Source of the DNA: Candidatus Peregrinibacteria bacterium
GTDB taxonomy: Bacteria; Patescibacteriota; Gracilibacteria; UBA1369; UM-FILTER-53-11
DNA length: 64,000 nt
Direction of reading: 5' to 3'
NCBI GenBank assembly: GCA_016186205.1
Contig: JACPMA010000008.1
Coordinates: forward strand, 1-64,000
The notes beneath the pieces are model-generated. The model searched no databases and had not been told where the DNA came from. It was given only the letters and a program-made list of their open reading frames with translations. Below, one piece after another: positions 40,367-49,464 of the stretch; within the stretch, counting starts at the first letter, position 1, and the number at the start of each line of letters is the position of its first letter. The translations under genes were made by a program, and so were the position numbers.

Positions 40367-42676
40367 AACCTGCTCACCCAAATCTCCACCGCAATATTTT
40401 ACGAGCAATTCCTCAAGCTCGGAAAGGCAGTTTTTTACATCAGCAAGAGAGACGGCGTGATTACCGTCGACATTCAAAAATATATTTGTTGTCTGTTTAT
40501 CAACTTTGGTGAGTTCGGAATCAATATAGTTAAAATCGCGCGCCATAACTTTTCCTTCGCTATCGAAATAACAAAGCTCGCCTTTGATGAGCGGCACGGC
40601 CCTGTCGGTTCCGAGCGCATAGAATTTTTCACCGCCGTGCGCAAAACGCAACTCGACGGGCAATTTTATTTTATCTAAATCAAAAAGTCCGATGGAGAGC
40701 TGATGTTTCACAACAAGAGTATTATAAATATCAACTGCAACATTGATACTGGGGAGCATTTTGCCGTTTGCTAGGCGAGAAACAAGCGCCAGGGGGCTTG
40801 GTTTATTTTTGGTTGGATTCACGCCGAAATTGCGATAAATTTCACAAAATGCTTCGAGTCGGGGCGAAGTTTTTTTGATTTTTTCAAAATCGAGACCGGA
40901 CAAAAGTTTGTTGCGAAGCTCGGAAAGACCTGAATGGTTACGCGTGATTTTTGTGCCCATCAAAATATTAAATCCAAGCTTAATTCCGGGGAATCGCTGT
41001 CTAACTTCTTTATGAACTACAATAAGAGGCGTAATGAGATTTTGTATCTCGACCTTTTGGAATGCCGGCAAAGCTGCGCATTCTTGAAACCGCTCTATAA
41101 CAAAAGCCTGATCGAGCGCATCAAGAAACCACCCTGCCTGAGGCCCAGATGTTTTCCCCAAGAGCGCAGTATAAATCGCTTCAAAGCCTTCTTTCGGAGA
41201 GAGTGGAGATTTTTTTCGGAGTTCATGAATTGCTGCGTGAAGTTCCTCACCGTGCTGTTTTGCTCCGGAAAGAAGACCGGCAACAACTATAAGAAATTTT
41301 TTCTGTTCGCCCGAAAGTGTTTTGGCCAGCTCCGGCATTTCTCTCTGCACGCTGAATTTATCGCTTTCGGTAGCGTATTCGGAAAGCCATATGCGTGCAT
41401 ATTTTGACCGACGCTCGGCTTCGGCTTTTTCTTCTACTGTGAGTTTTGCGCCTTTCAATTTTGCGACCTCATCTAAAAAATCAAGCTGCGGCATTTGAAT
41501 AAGGAACGCGGTGCGCGAAAAACGCGGCCGAAAATAATCTTTTTCATGCTCCGGTTTAATTACGGAAAAATGGAGCGCTTTCTTTATTTCATCAGCCACA
41601 TCAGATGGCTTGCGGCCATACGCAATCTCCACGGATTCATCAAAAAAATCAAAAAGGCGAGGCGTTGTGGAGCCGGAAGGTTCAAAATCTATATGTCTTT
41701 CCGGACTATTTCGAACCATCAAAAAACGCAATAATTCTTCCGGAAGCATATCGACGACTTCTGCTGCAGAGGCTCCGCGGGCCTTAGAAGAACTCATCTT
41801 CGCTCCGCCGATGGTAAAAAACTCATACGGCACATTCACCGGCACAATGCCTTTAAAAACTTCGCGTGCGATGCGCGCGGAAACATCACGGCTTCCGCCT
41901 GCAACCGAATGATCTTTGCCTGCTCCTTCAATATCCACTGGAAAAATCTGCCATTTTGCAGCCCATTCCACTTTCCAAGGTAATTTTCCGCGGCCGCGGT
42001 AAGGGGCAACCTTGCCTTTATGCCCGCATCCATTCGCCCATTTCACTTTATCCAATTCACATATATATTCCACGGTTTTTTCTCCACGCGGTCCGCTGGA
42101 ACCAATCACAGTCGTTGTACCGACTTTTCCGCATTTCTCGCACACAACTTGCACGGGATTCCATTCTTCTTTTTTTTCGGAACCGGAAACTTCACGGTAA
42201 ATGCGGCGGATATCCTCTGACTTTTCAAGCACAATATCAATCCACGGATCATATTTTCCTTCCGCGTAGAGTGTAGAACTTAAATAGAATTCGGGCTCAA
42301 AACCGAGCCGCCGGATCACAGCAATAAAATCATCGCCAAAATACTGGGCGTAATTTTTTTGCGGCGTCGGCGGAACATCCGGCGACAAAGGCGATGGCAC
42401 ATCTTTTAATGGCTTGCCCATATACGGCAAAAATTTCTCTTTCGGCAAATAAACCGGCATTCCGTCCATAGGATCCGCATCATTGATTTCATAAAAATAT
42501 TTCACGCTGTACCCTTTTTCAATAAGCGCCTGTGCAATAACTCCATGAATCACCACGCCGCGCAGAGATCCCACATGCACGCGGCCGGACGGCGTTTTTT
42601 CATCGCGCACAATAAAACTTTTTCTGCCTGGATACGTTTTCTCGGCAACGGCGACAACTTCATCAACCCAAAACAT
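40346..42676 (-). CDS. lysS: Class I lysyl-tRNA synthetase with C-terminal B3/4-like domain
   Basis: PSGRVHVGSLRGVVIH (HIGH-like), GGAKMSSSKARG (KMSKS-like); C-terminal LPSINVAVDIYNTLVVKHQLSIGLFDLDKI...YCGGD. Confidence 0.88.
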   Translation of the reverse strand: MFWVDEVVAVAEKTYPGRKSFIVRDEKTPSGRVHVGSLRGVVIHGVIAQALIEKGYSVKYFYEINDADPMDGMPVYLPKEKFLPYMGKPLKDVPSPLSPDVPPTPQKNYAQYFGDDFIAVIRRLGFEPEFYLSSTLYAEGKYDPWIDIVLEKSEDIRRIYREVSGSEKKEEWNPVQVVCEKCGKVGTTTVIGSSGPRGEKTVEYICELDKVKWANGCGHKGKVAPYRGRGKLPWKVEWAAKWQIFPVDIEGAGKDHSVAGGSRDVSARIAREVFKGIVPVNVPYEFFTIGGAKMSSSKARGASAAEVVDMLPEELLRFLMVRNSPERHIDFEPSGSTTPRLFDFFDESVEIAYGRKPSDVADEIKKALHFSVIKPEHEKDYFRPRFSRTAFLIQMPQLDFLDEVAKLKGAKLTVEEKAEAERRSKYARIWLSEYATESDKFSVQREMPELAKTLSGEQKKFLIVVAGLLSGAKQHGEELHAAIHELRKKSPLSPKEGFEAIYTALLGKTSGPQAGWFLDALDQAFVIERFQECAALPAFQKVEIQNLITPLIVVHKEVRQRFPGIKLGFNILMGTKITRNHSGLSELRNKLLSGLDFEKIKKTSPRLEAFCEIYRNFGVNPTKNKPSPLALVSRLANGKMLPSINVAVDIYNTLVVKHQLSIGLFDLDKIKLPVELRFAHGGEKFYALGTDRAVPLIKGELCYFDSEGKVMARDFNYIDSELTKVDKQTTNIFLNVDGNHAVSLADVKNCLSELEELLVKYCGGDLGEQVLVDITS

Positions 42677-42865
42677 GGCTATAGAATACAGGAAAATGGC
42701 GTATGGCGAAATTGCGTGTATTGTCTAGTTGACATTCTTCGACCATTCTTCGATCTGCATTGCAAAAATTTCAACTGGATCAGTTATGCGCAAAGGATTT
42801 TCTTGTATTTACGAAAATAAATTCCGGTTTTTTTAGCGCCTTGTTGTACTGGCAAATAACAAACG

Positions 42866-43528
42866 CTAAGGAGCCCATGGATCCATTGCCTTAGGAGGAG
42901 TAGAATCCTCCGGAGATGAAGGAGCCCATGGATCCATTGCCTTAGGAGGAGTAAAATCCTCGAGAGATGTATGGCTTTCAAATGTACCATCTGGGTTTAG
43001 AGTAATATCCATTTTGCGTACTTTCTCGTTAGAAGGTTGATATTCTACATGAAGAAGCAAGCTACCAGGTTCATCACCGAAAGGAAACAAACCTTTAACC
43101 GAGCTGCTGGTTTTAAGTTTGCAATATAACAAATTTTGAAAGTCAATATTTAGATCGAGTTCTGCATTAAATTGTTTCGCAAGATCAAGCTCTTCCTCTC
43201 TAATGGATTCGTAACTTGGATTTGTCTCTGGCATGAATTCCCCACGTTTGAAACGCTCGACCCATATTCTATATAGTTCATCACGTTTTTTTTCTAGTTT
43301 CCGAACTATATCAAAGCGATCCTTAAATTTAATTTGCTGTAGTCTTTCCAGTCCGCTATTGGCTGCACCAAGAACATTCTTTCCAAGTGCTTGTTGAGAT
43401 ATTTCTGGTGGTCCATCAACTTGCAGTGATTCTGAAGCTGCTGGCGACGCATCTTTTCTTTCCAAAAAAATCAAACGTTGATGTGCAGCACATAAAAAAT
43501 TGCCCAGAAAACAATTTAATAATTGCAT
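42866..43528 (-). CDS. Hypothetical protein with duplicated 17-aa C-terminus
   Basis: 220-aa ORF; C-terminal SPEDSTPPKAMDPWAP-type tandem units. Confidence 0.5.
   Translation of the reverse strand: MQLLNCFLGNFLCAAHQRLIFLERKDASPAASESLQVDGPPEISQQALGKNVLGAANSGLERLQQIKFKDRFDIVRKLEKKRDELYRIWVERFKRGEFMPETNPSYESIREEELDLAKQFNAELDLNIDFQNLLYCKLKTSSSVKGLFPFGDEPGSLLLHVEYQPSNEKVRKMDITLNPDGTFESHTSLEDFTPPKAMDPWAPSSPEDSTPPKAMDPWAP
42868..42969. repeat. Tandem repeat, 2 x 51 bp
   Basis: aaggagcccatggatccattgccttaggaggagta(g/a)aatcctc... repeated at 42868 and 42919. Confidence 0.9.
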
Positions 43529-43611
43529 ATTTATTTTTGTTTTAACAACTGATTATATCGTACACTATTATTACATATATGTCAACTACATACAAAATTA
43601 AGAAAAAGCGA

Positions 43612-44967
43612 CTAAGCTAGCACCTTCCGTTGGCGTTCGATATCAAGAAATCGCAACTTTTCCCGCTCAAACATAAGCTCAATATGGCCGGTCGGGCCAT
43701 TGCGGTGTTTGCGGATAAAAATATCGGTTATGCCTTTGCGTTCGGAATCTTCTTCATAATAATCCTCGCGATACATCATAAGCACAACATCGGCATCTTG
43801 TTCGATCGAGCCGGATTCACGCAAATCCGAAAGCTGCGGAATTTTGCTTGGACGGCCTTCCACAGCGCGTGAAAGCTGCGAAAGCGCCAAAACCGGAATG
43901 TGGAGTTCGCGTGCGAGATTTTTTAGAGCCCGTGTAATTTCTGAAATTTCCTGCACACGATTGGATTGATATGAACTTTTGGCAGCGACATTCATCATCT
44001 GCAGATAATCCACTATAAGCATATCGAGACCATGTTGAGCTTTAAGTCGACGCGCTTTAGTGCGAAGTTCCACAATGCCATTCACGGAAGAATCATCAAT
44101 AAAAATTTTCGTTTGATTAAGATCGTCCATCACGCTCCCGATACGCGCAAAATCTTCATCCGCCAGCTTGCCGGTGCGCATCTTCCAGCTATCCACGCCT
44201 AAAAGCGCACAAAACATGCGTTCAACAAGCTGCTCCTTTGACATCTCAAGCGAAATGATTCCGACGGAGTAATCACGGCGCGCAATATTCTGGGCAATAT
44301 TAAGGGCGAAAGCGGTTTTTCCCATAGCAGGACGCGCTGCAAGGACAACAAGATCGGTTGGCTGAAGGCCTGAAAGGAGATTGTCGAGTGTCCGAAAACC
44401 TGTCGGCAGACCGCGATAATGATTTTTTGATTCCGGGTCATGGAGGTCGGAAATTTTCTCATACGTCTGGGCGAGAATTTCTTTAATGTGAATGAAACGA
44501 TCCTTAACAAAATTTTGAGAAACTGAAAAAAGCGCCTTCTCCGCTTCCTCAAGAAGATTCTCGAGCTCGTTCACTTCATCATAACCGAGCGCCATGATGC
44601 GGTCGCCGGTGGTGATGAGTTTTCTAAGGGTCGATTTGTGTTTGACAATAAGGGCGTATTGAACAATGTGGCTCGCTGTTGGCACTTCCAGCGTGAGCTG
44701 GGCAAGATATGACGCGCCGCCGGCTTGATCAAGCTTTCCATGGTCTTCCAGAAAAGTTGCGAGAATTTTGAGATCAATCGGCATGCGTTTGGCAAAAAGG
44801 TCAAGCATGCCTTGATAAATCATAATGTGCTGATCAAAATAGAAATCTTCCGGCTTCAAGAAATCGGCGATTTTAATAATCGCTTCTTTGTCTAGAATAA
44901 GCGAACCGAGCGTGGCGCGTTCGGCCTCTTGGCTGTGCGGCGGGATGCGGGTGAGAGGAGTGGACAT
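43612..44967 (-). CDS. dnaB: Replicative DNA helicase DnaB
   Basis: LTRIPPHSQEAERATLGSLILD, DLVVLAARPAMGKTAFALNIAQN, IGIISLEMSKEQL-type, QLSDLRESGSIEQDADVVLMMYRED. Confidence 0.95.
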   Translation of the reverse strand: MSTPLTRIPPHSQEAERATLGSLILDKEAIIKIADFLKPEDFYFDQHIMIYQGMLDLFAKRMPIDLKILATFLEDHGKLDQAGGASYLAQLTLEVPTASHIVQYALIVKHKSTLRKLITTGDRIMALGYDEVNELENLLEEAEKALFSVSQNFVKDRFIHIKEILAQTYEKISDLHDPESKNHYRGLPTGFRTLDNLLSGLQPTDLVVLAARPAMGKTAFALNIAQNIARRDYSVGIISLEMSKEQLVERMFCALLGVDSWKMRTGKLADEDFARIGSVMDDLNQTKIFIDDSSVNGIVELRTKARRLKAQHGLDMLIVDYLQMMNVAAKSSYQSNRVQEISEITRALKNLARELHIPVLALSQLSRAVEGRPSKIPQLSDLRESGSIEQDADVVLMMYREDYYEEDSERKGITDIFIRKHRNGPTGHIELMFEREKLRFLDIERQRKVLA

Positions 44968-44994
44968 GAATTATGAATTACTAATGATGAATGA

Positions 44995-45060
44995 TGAATT
45001 TTTCATGAAATTTTCATGAACTGCAAATGAATTTTTCATGAAATTTTCATGAACTGCAAA
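44995..45060. promoter_or_regulatory. Tandem 2 x 33-bp repeat with four phased TTCATGAA palindromes upstream of dnaB
   Basis: tgaatttttcatgaaattttcatgaactgcaaa x2; TTCATGAA at 45002, 45013, 45035, 45046. Confidence 0.8.
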
Positions 45061-45151
45061 TGAACTCGGTTGAAAGATTTACGGGATGATTTTTGGTATG
45101 TGCGAAAGATGTGCAAAAGATGCGTTTTCGTTTACCGCGGCAGCAAAAAAT

Positions 45152-45355
45152 CTGACAGGCTGGCTGATGTATTTCTGAGGCCAATTTGGGTCAGCTAGGC
45201 CGAGGGATCATGCTTTGCGAAGCCCAGCGCAGCTAGGCGCAGCAAAGTGCCGCGACTATCGAAGCGGCAATCCCAAGGCCGTCGCGAGGCCGTACATGCT
45301 AGGCCGAGCGACAGCGCTGACCATTGGCCGAAGGAATACTCAGCCAGTCTGTCAG
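45152..45355 (+). ncRNA. Candidate ~204-nt structured RNA or MITE-like inverted-repeat element
   Basis: CTGACAGGCTGGCTGATGTATTTCTGAGGCCAATTTGGGTCAGC pairs almost end to end with GCTGACCATTGGCCGAAGGAATACTCAGCCAGTCTGTCAG; internal hairpins TGCCGC/GCGGCA, GTCGC/GCGAC. Confidence 0.55.
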
Positions 45356-45360
45356 TAAAA

Positions 45361-46353
45361 TCAAGTGGCAACCAACGCCCTCAAATCGAGTGATTCCAGA
45401 CTATGTCCGTCTTCCGGCAACACGGTTTCAATGGCAGTCCGCGTACTCCCGATTCGCCGCGCAATCAAATCGCCGTGGCTTTCATCAATATATGGATCTT
45501 TTTCTCCTCGAAAAACGCGCACGCGGCAACGATCTCTTACAACCGATGTAAGATCTCCGATTTCTCCAAAAAAACGCGCGCCGAATGCCCGCATATGCCA
45601 ATCAATTGGATTTCTTTGCGGCTGGGTAACATGATAAAAACGCGGTAAACTCGATAATACCTCCTTCAAAACGCCGATATGGCTTCCTGGGCCTGGCGCA
45701 ACGAGGCTTTCGTCAACCGCAACGCGGGTATTAATAACCCTTAAAGCAATATCCGGATCTTTGGTATCCAGCGCTACTTGAACAAACGGCGAAAGGAAAT
45801 TTGCGCAGTCCGGAGGCGGCATACCGCTTTTAGCACATTGGCGCAAAGCATAAAGCGCTGCCAAAGCGCCGTATGAATGACCGGCAATATGCATACTTTC
45901 GAGTTGCGGAGCATATCGCCGCATGGCTTTCATTGCGGCAAAAAGCGCTCGCGTATACCGCTCAAAAGAAAACGGTTGCTCAAAAAAGAACGGCCGCTGC
46001 CGATGGAACTCATCCGCTTCTGGACCACCAAGTTCACCAATTCCCATTTTATAAGTTCCGCGCCGAAGACCTCCGGGCATCAATAAAAGCGTCGAGATAT
46101 CTCCTGTTTCTTTCGCAAGCTTTCTTGCTTTCTCTTCAGCATCCATTCGCCATTGATCGCCTGGCAGACCATGCTGAACCAGTAATGCGCGGCGCACTTT
46201 TGATAACGGACTTCCTTCGCAGGCCGGCGCAATGAGTTTTCCTGCTGCTGTTACCCATTTTCCATCAATGGTGTCTATTGGCAAGAAAACCATTTCCTCG
46301 GCCACATCTGGGTCGGGGCCGTTAAGACAACCTAAAGATAATTGCTCTTCCAT
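45361..46353 (-). CDS. Alpha/beta hydrolase family protein
   Basis: VQHGLPGDQWRMD, HIAGHSYGALAALYAL nucleophile elbow, LPEDGHSLESL. Confidence 0.7.
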   Translation of the reverse strand: MEEQLSLGCLNGPDPDVAEEMVFLPIDTIDGKWVTAAGKLIAPACEGSPLSKVRRALLVQHGLPGDQWRMDAEEKARKLAKETGDISTLLLMPGGLRRGTYKMGIGELGGPEADEFHRQRPFFFEQPFSFERYTRALFAAMKAMRRYAPQLESMHIAGHSYGALAALYALRQCAKSGMPPPDCANFLSPFVQVALDTKDPDIALRVINTRVAVDESLVAPGPGSHIGVLKEVLSSLPRFYHVTQPQRNPIDWHMRAFGARFFGEIGDLTSVVRDRCRVRVFRGEKDPYIDESHGDLIARRIGSTRTAIETVLPEDGHSLESLDLRALVAT

Positions 46354-46390
46354 AAATAGGAGGCTTATTGTAAGCCATTTTCAGGATTTT

Positions 46391-47719
46391 TCAAGCACTG
46401 TACGCCACCTCAAAAATTGCCTGAATCATCTTGCTGATTTTTTCTTTTTTTACGCCGCAAAACGCGACGCGAAATCCTTGCTGTGAAGGCACGACTCCGA
46501 CTTTTTTCTCTTTCAAGAGCCGCTCGGCAATATCCTTAGCATCGATGCTTTTCTCTAAATTCATATATGCAAAAAATCCGCCATTGCATGGATCTGCCCA
46601 AAGTTTCTGTTTGCCGTATTTTTTATAACCTTCCTCCAGCGCAACCATCATCATTTTCCAGCGATCACGGAGGCGGTTGATGATTTCTTCGCGCTGCGCT
46701 TCGACCGTCGCAAAATCATCCATAAGCGCATCCGCCAAAATTTGGCCGTGGTGATTTACTTGCGAAATTTCGCCGCGGACCAGTCCGCCAATTTTCGAAC
46801 CTGTTTCTGCACGAAGACCCCTCAAAAATTCTTCATTCATTAAATGCCCGTCCAAAGCGCTCGCAAAAAATGTCAGAAAACCGATGCGGTATCCGTATGC
46901 AAGCATGACTTTTGAAATACCATCCATTTTCGCAACGCTCAAATTCGGAAGTGGTGCGAAAATTTGCGAAAGGAGAGAATATTTTTGGCCAATTTCATCA
47001 TAAACATAACCTTCATAAGCATCATCTAGCAAAACGACAAACGGCACCTGCGGCATTTCTCGGCAAAGCGCCTGTATGCGCTGACCAAGCTCCTTGGCAT
47101 CGTCGGCGCTCGGCATAAAGCCGGTTTGATTATGCGGAAAATTCAGCAGCAAAACGACTTTTTTCTGAAGCTGCGCCGTTTCCCTGCATGCGCCGATTAA
47201 AGCATCAATGTGGAGCACACCGTTGGTAAAAAGCGGAAATGTCGAAATCTTCACGCCCTGCACATCCTTAAAAATATGTTCGTAATTCTCCCACGATTTA
47301 TCGGCAGTAATAAGCGTTTGACCGTTTTCAAGAAAAAGCCGGCCGGCGAGCGCAAGCGAATGTGTGATACCGTTGGTCACGACCGGCAGCGTTGCGTAAT
47401 TTGCAAGCCCCGGATGTTTTTCAATAATTTTTGCGAGCCATTTTTTACGCAGCGATTCAACTCCTTCAATCGGCGCATAGCCGAAAATTTTTGCTTTTGG
47501 CACGCGTTCCATGATTTTCGCTCCAGCCCACGGTTCCGCGACTGCGATATGCGAAATCGTTCCATCATCGTCTTGCGCAATTCCGATGGTGCCGTCAATT
47601 TCCGCTTCAGTACGCGCCCGCCCGCTCCAATAAAAAATTCCTTTTGGCGTTTCGATGCTTTTGCCTAGCGGTGAAAACGCTGCCCAGAGCGAAGTTTTTT
47701 GTAAAAATGGAAATCCCAC
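46391..47719 (-). CDS. Class I/II aminotransferase (PLP fold type I)
   Basis: YAPIEGVESLRKKW, VVTNGITHSLALAGRLFLENG, LLLNFPHNQTGFMPS, VVLLDDAYEGYVYDE. Confidence 0.8.
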   Translation of the reverse strand: MGFPFLQKTSLWAAFSPLGKSIETPKGIFYWSGRARTEAEIDGTIGIAQDDDGTISHIAVAEPWAGAKIMERVPKAKIFGYAPIEGVESLRKKWLAKIIEKHPGLANYATLPVVTNGITHSLALAGRLFLENGQTLITADKSWENYEHIFKDVQGVKISTFPLFTNGVLHIDALIGACRETAQLQKKVVLLLNFPHNQTGFMPSADDAKELGQRIQALCREMPQVPFVVLLDDAYEGYVYDEIGQKYSLLSQIFAPLPNLSVAKMDGISKVMLAYGYRIGFLTFFASALDGHLMNEEFLRGLRAETGSKIGGLVRGEISQVNHHGQILADALMDDFATVEAQREEIINRLRDRWKMMMVALEEGYKKYGKQKLWADPCNGGFFAYMNLEKSIDAKDIAERLLKEKKVGVVPSQQGFRVAFCGVKKEKISKMIQAIFEVAYSA

Positions 47720-47740
47720 GCGATTATCTTATATGCTAAA

Positions 47741-48115
47741 ATGCACGGCGTGAAGGCAAAAACTCTTGGGTATTCCGGCGAAACTCTTGCGGCGCAATTT
47801 CTCAAAAATAAAGGCTACGAGATTTTGCAAAATAATTTTACGATTCGCGGCGGGGAAATCGATTTGATAGCTCTTCACGGTACGATTCTCATTTTTGTAG
47901 AAGTAAAAACGCGAACGAATGAAAGTTTCGGACGCGGTGAAGAAAGCATGAATTATTTCAAACGGACACGTATCCATCGGGCGATCGAACGGTACCTCGA
48001 CCGGCATGGAGATCGCGAGGACACGGATTATCGCGTTGATCTCATTGAGGTTGAACTTGATCCAACTACAAAAGCGTTAAAGAATATTAATCATTTTGAA
48101 GATATTGAATTATGA
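47741..48115 (+). CDS. yraN: YraN family (UPF0102) putative endonuclease
   Basis: GYSGETLAAQFLKNKGYEILQNNFTIRGGEIDLIALHGTILIFVEVKTRTNESFG. Confidence 0.88.
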   Translation: MHGVKAKTLGYSGETLAAQFLKNKGYEILQNNFTIRGGEIDLIALHGTILIFVEVKTRTNESFGRGEESMNYFKRTRIHRAIERYLDRHGDREDTDYRVDLIEVELDPTTKALKNINHFEDIEL

Positions 48116-49371
48116 AATCCGAAGATCAAATTGCAATTCATAAACCATCGCGGAAACAAGCGCTTCTCTTCTTTTTCATTTCTATCCTGCTCGCGGCCGG
48201 CGTAATCGCATGGACATTTTTTCTCAATAAAGGAAAACTTGTAGCCGAGGGTCCTGCGCCTTTCCGAATGAATGCTGGAGGCAAGCAAATTGTTTGCGAA
48301 AAATCTCCGTGCATTATTGAACTTGCTCCACGGTCATATGACATTACGCTTCAGAAAGACGGATATTATGATGCTTCGCAACGCGTAGCTGTCGCGCGAT
48401 GGAAAGAGACAAAAATCGCGGCGCAATTTGAATTTATTCCGAAAGTTTACGATAGAGGAGACATCGTGCTGCCTTTTGAAACTGCTCCGCTAAAATCGCC
48501 ATTCATCGACATGAAAAAATTCGAGAACTTTCCAAAAGATGTAAAAGAAGCTTTATTTTCCGCATCCGGAAATTTTGCCATGCTGAAGCTCGGCAGGGAA
48601 CGCTATATATATGATGTTCAAAATCGCGCTGTATCGAAAATTGATGTGCCGCTCAATGCGCAGCTTGCTTGGATCGGTGAAAAAATCGCTTCACTTGAAA
48701 CCAATGAAGAAAATGAAGAAAAACAAATTTTGTTTATATCCGATACTGCCGGAAAGCGCCAATCAAACGCATCTTTCGCGCGACCGTTGAAAAATCCTGC
48801 TATGTTTGGTTCGCCTTTGGGACAAAAAATAATTATTCGCGATGGCGGCACAAATGCTTTCTATGAAATAGATGTCGAAAAACAATCTCGCAAAAAGATT
48901 GAAGAACTGACTGCCGATGCGGTGGTTTCTCGCTGGGTCGGGAAATATATTATTTTTTCCGAAGAAGAAAAGATTTTTGCGCTTGATGCAGATACATTTG
49001 AAAAAATCGAGCTTGGCGCAGCTGATGCAGAGAACATTACGGAAATCAAACCGGGCGTGCTTGTTTTTCTTTCCTTAAATAAACGGGATTCCGGAAAAGC
49101 AAACTTAAACCAAACTCTGGAAGAAGCCGTGGAAGCTGCAAAAAAAGAAACGCTTTCTGAAAAATCTGCAGAGAAATCAGTGGAAAAAACGCCGGAAAAA
49201 TCATTGTTTATCACGGAATTCACTATCGAAAATCGTACTTTAAGAACGCTGGCAGAAATTCCTCTAAAACCGGATGAAATCATCCATAGGCTCACTTTTG
49301 ATGCAAATTCAGGCAATTTGTTTTTTATAAAAAATGAAAAATTATACGAGGTTCAGCTAAAGGCGAATTGA
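48112..49371 (+). CDS. Membrane-anchored protein with PEGA-like domain
   Basis: N-terminal TM; SPCIIELAPRSYDITLQKDGYYDASQRVAVARWKET. Confidence 0.55.
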   Translation: MKSEDQIAIHKPSRKQALLFFFISILLAAGVIAWTFFLNKGKLVAEGPAPFRMNAGGKQIVCEKSPCIIELAPRSYDITLQKDGYYDASQRVAVARWKETKIAAQFEFIPKVYDRGDIVLPFETAPLKSPFIDMKKFENFPKDVKEALFSASGNFAMLKLGRERYIYDVQNRAVSKIDVPLNAQLAWIGEKIASLETNEENEEKQILFISDTAGKRQSNASFARPLKNPAMFGSPLGQKIIIRDGGTNAFYEIDVEKQSRKKIEELTADAVVSRWVGKYIIFSEEEKIFALDADTFEKIELGAADAENITEIKPGVLVFLSLNKRDSGKANLNQTLEEAVEAAKKETLSEKSAEKSVEKTPEKSLFITEFTIENRTLRTLAEIPLKPDEIIHRLTFDANSGNLFFIKNEKLYEVQLKAN

Positions 49372-49464
49372 TCTGTTATTTGACGATTTGCGCTTAAGCG
49401 CTTGTCATAAAAAATTCATAAAAAGTTTAGAAGGATTTCATAAGGATATGTTACACAGGCCTCT

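Noticed and set aside
44995-45060. CRISPR-like direct repeats
   Set aside because: Only two abutting identical units with no spacers; explained better as an operator array.
45152-45355. 6S RNA, RNase P RNA or SRP RNA identity for the structured element
   Set aside because: No GAGGAAAGTCC/ACAGAA (RNase P), no SRP GGAAG core, and a branched interior unlike 6S; left unclassified.
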